Assembly: GCA_002305415.1 (NCBI GenBank)
Contig: DBQX01000007.1
Coordinates: 1 to 29,225 of the forward strand
Origin: Actinomycetales bacterium UBA1383
GTDB taxonomy: Bacteria > Actinomycetota > Actinomycetes > Actinomycetales > Actinomycetaceae
Length of the DNA stretch: 29,225 nucleotides
Reading direction: 5' to 3'
A program made the position numbers and the translations under genes. The notes beneath the pieces were generated by a model. That model was not told the DNA's origin. It worked only from the letters and a program-made list of their open reading frames with translations, and did no database searches. Each line of letters starts with the position of its first letter. Within the stretch, counting starts at the first letter, position 1. This document shows, one piece after another, positions 16,439 to 26,107 of the stretch.

Positions 16439-16487
16439 CAGGCACGCCGGTTTGGCCGCGACCGTCCGCCCCGGGCACCATGGGGCG

Positions 16488-17363
16488 ATGGAGGTCCACG
16501 ACGAGCTGCTCGCCTGGTTCGCCGCGGGCGCGCGGGACCTCCCGTGGCGCAGGGACGCGACCCCGTGGGGAATCCTCGTCTGCGAGGTGATGGGCCAGCA
16601 GACCCCGATGTCACGGGTGATCCCCCGCTGGCAGGAGTGGATGCGGCGCTGGCCGGATCCCTGCAGCCTCGCCCACGCCCCCCAGGCGGAGGTCCTGCGG
16701 GCATGGGACCGGATGGGCTACCCCCGCCGCGCCCTCCACCTGCACCGCTGCGCGGCCGAGCTGTGCGACCGCTTCGGCGGGACTGTGCCCGCCGACGAGG
16801 CGGTCCTCCGCGGCCTCCCCGGGATCGGCAGCTACACGGCGGCCGCGGTCGCCGCCTTCGCGTTCCGCCGCCGCACCACCGTGCTCGACACCAACGTGCG
16901 GCGCGTGCTGGCGCGCCTCGAGGGGCGTCCCGCGCCGTCGGCCTCACCCTCCGCCGCGGAGCGGGCCCGCGCGACGGCGCTCCTGCCACAGGACCCGGAG
17001 GCCTCCGCCACGTGGAACGAGGCCCTCATGGAGCTCGGCGCGCTCGTCTGCACCCCACGACCGCGCTGCGGGGCCTGCCCCATCGCCGCGCGGTGCGCCT
17101 GGCTGGCGGCCGGGCGCCCCGCGGACCCCGCACCCCCACGGCGACCGCAGTCCTGGCACGGCACCGACCGGCAGGCGCGGGGCCGGATCCTCGCGGCCCT
17201 GCGCGAGCAGGACCGGCTGGAGGAGGGCCCGCTGCTCGCCGTCGCGCGCGTCAGCGCCGACGCCGCCCAGCCCGCCCGCGCCCTCGCCTCACTCGTGGCG
17301 GACGGCCTGGTCACGGAGTCGAACGGGGCGTACGCCCTCGGGGGCGGTATCCTGCACCGGTGA
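16488..17363 (+). CDS. mutY: A/G-specific adenine DNA glycosylase
   Basis: Removes adenine mispaired with 8-oxoguanine, 291 residues. The catalytic glutamate is in CEVMGQQTPMSRV, the helix-hairpin-helix in LPGIGSYTAAAVAAFAF, and the catalytic aspartate in VLDTNVRRVLARL. A four-cysteine iron-sulfur site follows in VCTPRPRCGACPIAARC. The first cysteine spacing is five residues where the family usually has six, a small oddity that may still bind the cluster. The C-terminal 80 residues look like a short helical tail, not the Nudix-like domain of longer MutY proteins. ATG 16488 was chosen; an ATG at 16480 is out of frame. The next gene overlaps by four bases. Confidence 0.93.
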   Translation: MEVHDELLAWFAAGARDLPWRRDATPWGILVCEVMGQQTPMSRVIPRWQEWMRRWPDPCSLAHAPQAEVLRAWDRMGYPRRALHLHRCAAELCDRFGGTVPADEAVLRGLPGIGSYTAAAVAAFAFRRRTTVLDTNVRRVLARLEGRPAPSASPSAAERARATALLPQDPEASATWNEALMELGALVCTPRPRCGACPIAARCAWLAAGRPADPAPPRRPQSWHGTDRQARGRILAALREQDRLEEGPLLAVARVSADAAQPARALASLVADGLVTESNGAYALGGGILHR

Positions 17364-17797
17364 GCCTGCCCCCTGACGCCGTGGCCGGAGTCCGTGCGCT
17401 GCGGAGCGGCCTGCTGCTCTCGGCGGGGGCCGTCCTCGTCCTCGCGGTGTTCGCGGCCGCGATCGCCCTGCTCGCCGGTGACGGGCCGGCCGCGGTGTGG
17501 CCCGGGCTGTCGTCCCTGCTCGCCGGGCAGGCCGGGGCTCTCGTGGCGTCCGTCGTCGCGTTCGCAGGCTTGCGCGAGGCACTGGCGGGCGCGGACGTGC
17601 CGCGAGTCCGGGAGCGCACGGCCCGCGGCATGAGACGGGTGGTCACCCCGCTCGCGCTGGTCCTCCTCGCCGTGGTCGCCGCCTGGACCCTCGTCGACCC
17701 GCGCGCGGGCATGGAGGCCCTGGTGCTCGCCCTCGTCGCGGCCCAGGCCGTGCTCGCGATCCGGGTCGCCGCGAACGCGGTGGACCCGCGGCGCTGA
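17360..17797 (+). CDS. Small four-helix membrane protein of unknown function
   Basis: A 145-residue protein starting at GTG 17360, which overlaps the mutY stop as GTGA. Four hydrophobic segments are visible: SGLLLSAGAVLVLAVFAAAI, SLLAGQAGALVASVVAFAGL, VVTPLALVLLAVVAAWTLV and ALVLALVAAQAVLAIRVA. A basic loop (REALAGADVPRVRERTARGMRR) lies between helices two and three. I recognise no family. The overlap with mutY indicates co-translation but not a shared function. Its stop is one base from that of the convergent flavoenzyme gene. Confidence 0.75.
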   Translation: MSLPPDAVAGVRALRSGLLLSAGAVLVLAVFAAAIALLAGDGPAAVWPGLSSLLAGQAGALVASVVAFAGLREALAGADVPRVRERTARGMRRVVTPLALVLLAVVAAWTLVDPRAGMEALVLALVAAQAVLAIRVAANAVDPRR

Positions 17798-17798
17798 G

Positions 17799-19181
17799 CT
17801 ACTCCTCGCCGGATCCCGTGAGGGCGCTCTCCAGCGCCATCCCGACATAGTGGACCACGTCCCGCGCGGTCGAGAAGGGCGGGGCGTAGGCGAGGTCGAG
17901 GTGGAACAGGTCCGACGCCGTCGCGCCGAAGGTGATGGCCGTGGCGAGCACGTCGATGCGCTTGTCCACGCCGTCGGGGCCCACGGCCTGGGCACCGAGG
18001 ATCCGCCCGGTCGCCCGGTCGGCGACCGCCTTGACGGTCAGCTTCCGTCCCCCGAGGTAGGAGGCCCGGTCGGCGGCGGCGGTGCGGATGGCCACCACGT
18101 CGAAGCCCTGCCGCTCGGCCTCGCCCTCGGTGAGCCCGGTGTGCCCGACGGCGACGTCGAAGACGCGGACGATCCCGGTGCCGAGGACGCCGCGGTGCCG
18201 CAGCGCGCCCCCCGTGATCGCGTCGCCCGCCACCCGGCCCGTCTTGTTGGCCGTCGAGCCGAGGGGGCGCCACAGGGGCGCGCCGGTGATGACCGAGACG
18301 TTCTCGGCCACGTCACCCACCGCCCACACGTCGGGGACGGAGGTGCGCATCGCGTCGTCCACCGCGATCGCGCCCGTGGGTCCGAGTTCCACGCCGAGCT
18401 GCTCCGCCAGGTCCACGACCGGGCGCACCCCCACCGACACGATGACGACGTCGGCCGGAACGGTCTCGTCCCCAAGCCGCACCCCGGTGACCGCCTCGCC
18501 ACCCTCGATGGCGGTGACCTCGGCGCCCAGCCGCACGTCCACGCCGTGACGCCGCAACTCCTCCTCGACAAGCGTGGCCATGTCCGGGTCGAGCGCGGGC
18601 ATCACCTGCGGGAGCTTCTCGACGAGCGTGACCGCGATCCCGCGTCCCACGAGCTGCTCGGCCATCTCCAGTCCGATGAAGCCGGAACCGACGATGACGG
18701 CGCGGCCCACCGCCCGCCCGTCCAGCCATCCCCGGATCGCCTCGGCGTCCCGGATGGAGCGCACCGTGAAGACGCCGTCCGTCTCGATGCCCGGCAGCGG
18801 CGGCACGACGGCGCGGGCGCCGGTGGCGAGCACGAGCACGTCCCAGTGGTCGGTGGACTCCTCCCCCGTGTCGAGGTTCACCACCCGCAGCTCGCGGCCC
18901 TCGACCGCGCGCACCTCGTGGCGGGTGCGCACCTCGACGCCCCGCTTCGCGAACCACTCCGGACCGCGGGGGTGGAGGACGGCGGCGTCGTCCACCTCGC
19001 CGCCGACGAAGTACGGGATGCCGCAGCCCGAGTAGGAGATGTCGCGGTCACGTTCGTAGATGACCACCTCCGCCTCGGGGTCGTTGCGGTGCGCCTTGGT
19101 ACCCACGGAGGTCCCGGCGGCGACGGCGCCGATGATGACGATGCGCCGGGCGCGGCCGCCCGGGCTGGCAGTGCTGCTCAT
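17799..19181 (-). CDS. CoA-disulfide reductase-like FAD-dependent oxidoreductase
   Basis: A pyridine-nucleotide-disulfide oxidoreductase of 460 residues. The N-terminal FAD fold is IVIIGAVAAGTSVGTKA. The single active-site cysteine C53 lies in SYSGCGIPYFVGGEV, the hallmark of CoA-disulfide reductase and NADH oxidase relatives, not of two-cysteine reductases. The NAD(P)H-binding fold is AVIVGSGFIGLEMAEQLVGRG, the second FAD motif VPDVWAVGDVAE, and the C-terminal part (about 335-455) the dimerisation domain. It may reduce CoA disulfide or persulfide, which would link it to the sulfur genes at 23845-24464 (inference). The start ATG 19181 was chosen over an upstream in-frame ATG because the latter lies in the spacer after argA. 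It is 34 bases downstream of argA in the same direction. Confidence 0.88.
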   Translation of the reverse strand: MSSTASPGGRARRIVIIGAVAAGTSVGTKAHRNDPEAEVVIYERDRDISYSGCGIPYFVGGEVDDAAVLHPRGPEWFAKRGVEVRTRHEVRAVEGRELRVVNLDTGEESTDHWDVLVLATGARAVVPPLPGIETDGVFTVRSIRDAEAIRGWLDGRAVGRAVIVGSGFIGLEMAEQLVGRGIAVTLVEKLPQVMPALDPDMATLVEEELRRHGVDVRLGAEVTAIEGGEAVTGVRLGDETVPADVVIVSVGVRPVVDLAEQLGVELGPTGAIAVDDAMRTSVPDVWAVGDVAENVSVITGAPLWRPLGSTANKTGRVAGDAITGGALRHRGVLGTGIVRVFDVAVGHTGLTEGEAERQGFDVVAIRTAAADRASYLGGRKLTVKAVADRATGRILGAQAVGPDGVDKRIDVLATAITFGATASDLFHLDLAYAPPFSTARDVVHYVGMALESALTGSGEE

Positions 19182-19215
19182 GTGCCTCCGATCAGGCGGT
19201 CCCCTGAGCGGCAAT

Positions 19216-19734
19216 CTACAGGTCGAGCAGCATGCGCGTGTTGCCGAGCGTGTTGGGCTTCACGCGCGCGAGGTCGAGGAACTCCGCCACGCCGCTGTCG
19301 TGCGAGCGGAGCATCTCGGCGAAGACGTCGGGCGGCACCACCGGGCCGTCGATGACGCGGAAGCCGTGCCGCGCGAAGAAGGAGACCTCGAAGGTGAGGC
19401 AGAAGAGCTGCGAGAGCTCGAACTCGCGGGCCCGCGCGATGAGGCGGACGAGCAGCGCGTGCCCGACCCCCTGGCGCAGGTGGTCGGCGTGCACGGCGAG
19501 GGTGCGCACCTCCCCCAGGTGCTCCCACATCACGTGCAGGGCGCCACAGCCGACCGGGACCCAGCGGCCGTCCTCCTCCATCTCGGCGATCAGGAACTCC
19601 GGGATCTCCTCGTAGTAGCCGATCAGGTCCCGCGGGATGAGGATGTGGCGCTCGTGGTTCGCGTAGGGCTCCACGAGGTCCCTGATGGCGACGGCGTCCC
19701 GGGGCAGCGCCGCGCGCACGCGGACCTTGTCCAT
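19216..19734 (-). CDS. argA: Amino-acid N-acetyltransferase (short ArgA type)
   Basis: A single-domain GNAT enzyme of 172 residues that acetylates glutamate (or glutamine) in the first step of arginine synthesis, like the short actinobacterial ArgA. The acetyl-CoA loop is LRQGVGHALL after GEVRTLAV. The family-specific tail is LFCLTFEVSFFARHGFRVIDG and ends VAEFLDLARVKPNTLGNTRMLLDL. ATG 19734 is used, with a GGGGGTGAG site upstream. A palindrome at 19750-19765 lies just before it. It is the first gene of a leftward pair with the flavoenzyme and is divergent from glpD. Confidence 0.9.
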   Translation of the reverse strand: MDKVRVRAALPRDAVAIRDLVEPYANHERHILIPRDLIGYYEEIPEFLIAEMEEDGRWVPVGCGALHVMWEHLGEVRTLAVHADHLRQGVGHALLVRLIARAREFELSQLFCLTFEVSFFARHGFRVIDGPVVPPDVFAEMLRSHDSGVAEFLDLARVKPNTLGNTRMLLDL

Positions 19735-19749
19735 GACGCTCACCCCCTC

Positions 19750-19765
19750 TGGTACACACGTACCA
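19750..19765. promoter_or_regulatory. Palindrome TGGTAC-N4-GTACCA upstream of argA
   Basis: Six-base perfect arms around ACAC, 15 bases before the argA start and about 100 before glpD. The position suits an operator for argA. The protein that binds it is unknown. Confidence 0.4.
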
Positions 19766-19863
19766 CGGCCATTCTGCCACCATCTCGCCCTCGGGCCGCT
19801 GAACCCGCGAGCACGAGCACGACGCTGACCGGACAATGGACGTACCCACACCAAGGAGCCATC

Positions 19864-21594
19864 GTGCCGACATCAACGCTGAGCAGCACTTCCCGCCGGG
19901 CGGCCCTCGCCGCCATGACCGACACGAACGGGGTCGACATCCTCGTGATCGGCGGCGGGATCACCGGCGCCGGGATCGCCCTCGACGCCGCCACCCGCGG
20001 CCTGCGAGTCGCGATCGTCGAGGCGCAGGACTGGTCCGCCGGAACCTCCTCGCGGTCCTCCCGCCTCGTGCACGGCGGGCTGCGCTACCTCTACAACCTC
20101 GACTTCAAGCTGGTCGCCGAGTCGCTGAAGGAGCGGGGCCTGCTGCTGGACCGCCTCGCGCCGCACCTCGTCCGGGCGCAGCCGCTGCTGTGGCCGCTGA
20201 AGCAGCGCGTCATCGAGCGGGCCTACTCGGCCGTTGGTGTCGGGCTCTACGACGCCCTCGCCGTCATCGGCAACCGCCGCAAGATCGTCCCGTTCCAGCA
20301 CCACCTGTCCCGGGATGCCGCCCTCGCGACCTTCCCCGACGTCCGCCCGGACGCCCTCATCGGCGCGATCCGCTTCTACGACGCCCGCGTCGACGACGCC
20401 CGCCTCGTCATCACCCTCGTGCGGACGGCCGTCCGGTACGGGGCGCTCGCGGCGTCGCGGACCGAGGTCGTCGACCTCATGCGTGACGGGAGCGGCCGCG
20501 TGACCGGCGCGCTGGTCCTCGACCAGGAGACCGGCACCGAGGCCGCGATCCGCGCCGAGACCACCATCAACGCCACGGGCGCCTGGACCGAGAAGACCCA
20601 GGCTCTCGCGGAGGCGGACGCCGGCCTGCGGGTCCTGGCCTCCAAGGGCGCGCACATCGCGGTGCCCCGGGACCGCATCCACGGCTCGACCGGCATGTTC
20701 CTGCGCACCGAGAAGTCCGTGCTCTTCATCATCCCGTGGCCCGAGTTCTGGCTGATCGGCACCACCGACACCCCGTGGCAGGAGGACCTCGTCCATCCCG
20801 TGGCCACGGTCCGGGACATCGACTACCTGCTCGACCACGCGAACGCGGTGCTCTCCTCCAACCTCACCCGCGAGGACGTGATCGGCACCTGGGCCGGCCT
20901 GCGGCCGCTGCTGCAGCCGGGGACGAAGGACGCCTCGGCGACCGCGAAGATCTCCCGCGAGCACACGGTCACCCGGGTCGCGGACGGGCTCATCTCGATC
21001 GCCGGCGGCAAGCTGACGACGTACCGCGTGATGGCCGAGGACGCCGTCGACTTCGCGCTCGGGTCACGCGCCGCGTCGCTGCCCTCGGTGACGGACCGCA
21101 CCCCGCTGGTGGGCGCCACCGGGCTCGCCGCGCTCGAGCGGCTCGCCCCCCGGATCGCCGCGACCTACTCCTGGGACAGCGCGCGGATGGAACACCTCCT
21201 CGGCCGCTACGGCTCGGCCCTCGACGAGGTGCTCGCCCTGATCGGCACGGACGCCTCGCTCGCGCAGCCGCTCGGGGCCGCCCCCTCCTACCTCCGGGCG
21301 GAGGTCGCCTACGCCGTGACCCACGAGGGGGCGCTCCACCTCGAGGACGTGCTGCGGCACCGGGTCCGCCTCGCCTTCGAGACGCGGGACCGCGGGCTGG
21401 CGGCCGCGCCCGAGATCGTGGACATCATGGCCCCGTTGCTGGGGTGGAACGACTTCCAGCGGGAGCGGGAACTCGAATCCTGGCGCGAGACGGCGGAGGC
21501 GCGGGACGCCGCCGAGCGGGAGGAGACGGACGCGGCCGCCACCAGGCGCCGCCTCGCCGCGCACGACATCGTCCCCGTCTCGGCGGGGAGGTGA
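19864..21594 (+). CDS. glpD: Glycerol-3-phosphate dehydrogenase (FAD-dependent, GlpD)
   Basis: Oxidises glycerol 3-phosphate to dihydroxyacetone phosphate at the membrane, passing electrons to quinone. The 576-residue protein has the FAD motif GGGITGAGIALDAATRG from residue 30, then SAGTSSRSSRLVHGGLRYL, typical of the family. INATGAWTE, EFWLIGTTDTPW and TWAGLRPLL mark the substrate domain, and KISREHTVTRVADGLISIAGGKLTTYR the flavin end. The C-terminal helical domain (about 450-576) is the usual DAO_C region. GTG 19864 was chosen for the AGGAG site six bases upstream; the ATG at 19915 lacks one. glpK follows after one base. No glpF or GlpR regulator gene is nearby. Confidence 0.95.
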   Translation: MPTSTLSSTSRRAALAAMTDTNGVDILVIGGGITGAGIALDAATRGLRVAIVEAQDWSAGTSSRSSRLVHGGLRYLYNLDFKLVAESLKERGLLLDRLAPHLVRAQPLLWPLKQRVIERAYSAVGVGLYDALAVIGNRRKIVPFQHHLSRDAALATFPDVRPDALIGAIRFYDARVDDARLVITLVRTAVRYGALAASRTEVVDLMRDGSGRVTGALVLDQETGTEAAIRAETTINATGAWTEKTQALAEADAGLRVLASKGAHIAVPRDRIHGSTGMFLRTEKSVLFIIPWPEFWLIGTTDTPWQEDLVHPVATVRDIDYLLDHANAVLSSNLTREDVIGTWAGLRPLLQPGTKDASATAKISREHTVTRVADGLISIAGGKLTTYRVMAEDAVDFALGSRAASLPSVTDRTPLVGATGLAALERLAPRIAATYSWDSARMEHLLGRYGSALDEVLALIGTDASLAQPLGAAPSYLRAEVAYAVTHEGALHLEDVLRHRVRLAFETRDRGLAAAPEIVDIMAPLLGWNDFQRERELESWRETAEARDAAEREETDAAATRRRLAAHDIVPVSAGR

Positions 21595-21595
21595 C

Positions 21596-23113
<1,518 letters not shown>

Positions 23114-23133
23114 CCCGGCATGGACGGACCCGG

Positions 23134-23163
23134 GGAGGAGGGACGCGTGGAGGAGGGACGCGT
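23134..23163 (+). repeat. Tandem 15-bp duplication carrying a ribosome-binding site and start
   Basis: GGAGGAGGGACGCGT occurs twice in direct tandem (23134-23148 and 23149-23163), each copy followed by G so that it makes SD-spacer-GTG. This gives two well-placed in-frame GTG starts, 23147 and 23162, for the next gene. Confidence 0.85.
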
Positions 23164-23848
23164 GGACGAGACGGTCCCGCCGCAGGATGGCCTGTTCGAC
23201 CTGCCGACCGGCTTCCGGCGCCCCCTGGCGCGCGTGGTGCTGCTCACCGGGCCCTCGGGGTCCGGGAAGACGTCGCTCACGCGCCGCCTGGGACTCCCGG
23301 TGGTCACCCTAGACGACTTCTACCACGACGAGGACCACGACGGCCTGCCCCGCCGCTTCGGCATCGTCGACTGGGACTCGCCCGCGAGCTGGGACCAGGC
23401 GGCGGCCCTCGACGCCCTCGTGACGCTGTGCCGCACCGGCCGCTGCGAGATCCCGATCTACGACATCCCGTCGAACCGCCGCACGGGGACCCGACCGCTG
23501 GACCTGCAGGGCACGCCGATCGTGATCGCCGAGGGCATCTTCGCCGCCGAGATCGTGGACGAGTGCCGCGCCGAGGACATCCTCGCGGACGCCATCTGCC
23601 TGGTCCGTCCGCGGGCGCAGACGTTCTTCTTCCGCCTCGCCCGCGACCTGGGTGAGGCGCGCAAGCCCCCGGGCACGCTCGTCCGCCGCGGCCTCGCCCT
23701 GGCCCGCACCGAGGCCGCGATGATCGACCGGCTCGTTGGCCTCGGGTGCCAGCCCCTCGGCGTCTCCGAGGCCGAGGAGGTGGTGAAGGCGCACGTGCGG
23801 CATGCGCTGCTCGCCCGTCGCTCGCGCGGCCCGTGGAGCGGTTCCTAG
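23147..23848 (+). CDS. Uridine kinase-like P-loop ATPase
   Basis: A 233-residue protein if begun at GTG 23147; the other starts are ATG 23120 (no ribosome-binding site) and GTG 23162. The P-loop is LLTGPSGSGKTSLTRRLG, followed by PVVTLDDFYHDEDHDGLPR, the phosphate-acceptor region of uridine kinases. Further features are VDWDSPASWDQ, IPIYDIPSNRR, and IVIAEGIFAAEIV in the place of the family's EGI motif. This fits the uridine kinase/phosphoribulokinase fold; the true substrate is not certain, and such proteins are often annotated only as uridine kinase or ATP-binding. It lies downstream of glpK in the same direction. Its stop shares the bases CTAG with the stop of the convergent regulator gene. 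Confidence 0.82.
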   Translation: MEEGRVDETVPPQDGLFDLPTGFRRPLARVVLLTGPSGSGKTSLTRRLGLPVVTLDDFYHDEDHDGLPRRFGIVDWDSPASWDQAAALDALVTLCRTGRCEIPIYDIPSNRRTGTRPLDLQGTPIVIAEGIFAAEIVDECRAEDILADAICLVRPRAQTFFFRLARDLGEARKPPGTLVRRGLALARTEAAMIDRLVGLGCQPLGVSEAEEVVKAHVRHALLARRSRGPWSGS

Positions 23849-24102
23849 GTGAGCGACAGGAAGAGCTTCTCGAGCTTCTTGGTGTCCATCTCCTCGGACG
23901 GGTTCTCGATGCACTGGCGCAGCGTGCTCGCGATGATCGCGAAGCCTGCCTTGTCAAGGGCCTTCGAGCAGGCGGCCAGCTGCGTGACGAGCGTCTCGCA
24001 GTCACCGCCCTCGTCGAGGAGTCGTATGACCGCCGCCAGCTGGCCGTGGGCCCGGCTGAGGCGGTTACGCACGGACACGAGGTCCTGACCCGTGAGGTAC
24101 AT
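23845..24102 (-). CDS. CsoR-family regulator, CstR-like (persulfide sensor)
   Basis: A small all-helical repressor of 85 residues of the CsoR/DUF156 family (LVSVRNRLSRAHGQLAAVIRLLDEG). Copper-sensing CsoR binds metal with Cys, His and Cys at relative positions 0, +25 and +29. Here C35 and C64 are kept at exactly that spacing, but the +25 residue is T60 in STLRQC. Loss of the histidine with both cysteines kept is the mark of CstR-type sensors of sulfane sulfur. The gene is second in an operon with a rhodanese, 11 bases apart, with an AAGGAGG site before ATG 24102, and the operator at 24500-24515 heads the operon. That makes persulfide sensing much more likely than copper, though untested. Confidence 0.87.
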   Translation of the reverse strand: MYLTGQDLVSVRNRLSRAHGQLAAVIRLLDEGGDCETLVTQLAACSKALDKAGFAIIASTLRQCIENPSEEMDTKKLEKLFLSLT

Positions 24103-24113
24103 CCGGCCTCCTT

Positions 24114-24464
24114 CTACACCAGGGCTCCGCCCGCATTGTGCCACGCGGCCATCCCACCCTTCAGCGACGTGGCATTGAGACCCTGTGCGCGCAGCCGCGC
24201 CGCACCGACGCGCGAACGGTTCCCGTGGGCGCACACCACCACGATCGGGCGGCCCTGCGGGATCCTCCCGGTGGAGGTGGCGAGCCGTCCGAGCGGGATG
24301 TGCAGGGCCGCACGGGCATGACCCGCCCGCCACTCGTGGTCCTCGCGGACGTCCACCAGCACCGCGCCGTCGCGCACCAGCTCCACCGCGCGGTCGGCGC
24401 GGATCGCCCCCGGCAACCGGGACGGGTCCTGCGGGGTGCGGCGAAGAAAGTCGAAGAGTCCCAT
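24114..24464 (-). CDS. Single-domain rhodanese (sulfurtransferase)
   Basis: A 116-residue rhodanese that moves sulfane sulfur through a cysteine persulfide. The N-terminal helix MGLFDFLRR is followed by the rhodanese fold: AVLVDVREDHEWRAGHARAALHIPL, the active-site loop CAHGNRS in VVVCAHGNRSRVGA with the catalytic cysteine, and LKGGMAAWHNAGG at the end. The first gene after the palindrome at 24500-24515, it is transcribed leftward with the CstR-like gene and has an AGGAGG site before ATG 24464. It probably handles excess persulfide sensed by the regulator. Confidence 0.92.
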   Translation of the reverse strand: MGLFDFLRRTPQDPSRLPGAIRADRAVELVRDGAVLVDVREDHEWRAGHARAALHIPLGRLATSTGRIPQGRPIVVVCAHGNRSRVGAARLRAQGLNATSLKGGMAAWHNAGGALV

Positions 24465-24499
24465 GGTCCTCCTGCTCGGTGGTGCCCCCAGCGTAGCAG

Positions 24500-24515
24500 A
24501 TACCCCTAGGGGTAT
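24500..24515. promoter_or_regulatory. Perfect 16-bp palindrome ATACCCCTAGGGGTAT, CsoR/CstR operator
   Basis: Operators of the CsoR/CstR family are of the form TACCCC-GGGGTA. This exact copy lies 35 bases upstream of the rhodanese-cstR operon and ten bases before the lysS -10 box. It probably gives autorepression of the operon and might also touch lysS. Confidence 0.8.
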
Positions 24516-24524
24516 GCCCTCGCG

Positions 24525-24530
24525 TACACT
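24525..24530 (+). promoter_or_regulatory. -10 element TACACT of lysS, leaderless start
   Basis: TACACT is followed by seven bases and the GTG at 24538, with no ribosome-binding site. The -35 zone coincides with the palindrome at 24500-24515. Confidence 0.45.
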
Positions 24531-24537
24531 CTCGGGC

Positions 24538-26061
<1,524 letters not shown>

Positions 26062-26095
26062 GCGCGCGCCAGCCGGGAATGTCGGTGGCCGTTGC

Positions 26096-26101
26096 TACGG
26101 T
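26096..26101 (+). promoter_or_regulatory. -10 element TACGGT of the AAA ATPase gene, leaderless start
   Basis: TACGGT is followed by six bases and the ATG at 26108, without a ribosome-binding site. The gap to lysS is 46 bases. Confidence 0.4.
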
Positions 26102-26107
26102 CGCACC

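Noticed and set aside
23845..24102. Calling the regulator a copper-sensing CsoR
   Set aside because: The histidine ligand is replaced by threonine, and the neighbour is a rhodanese, not a copper ATPase or chaperone.
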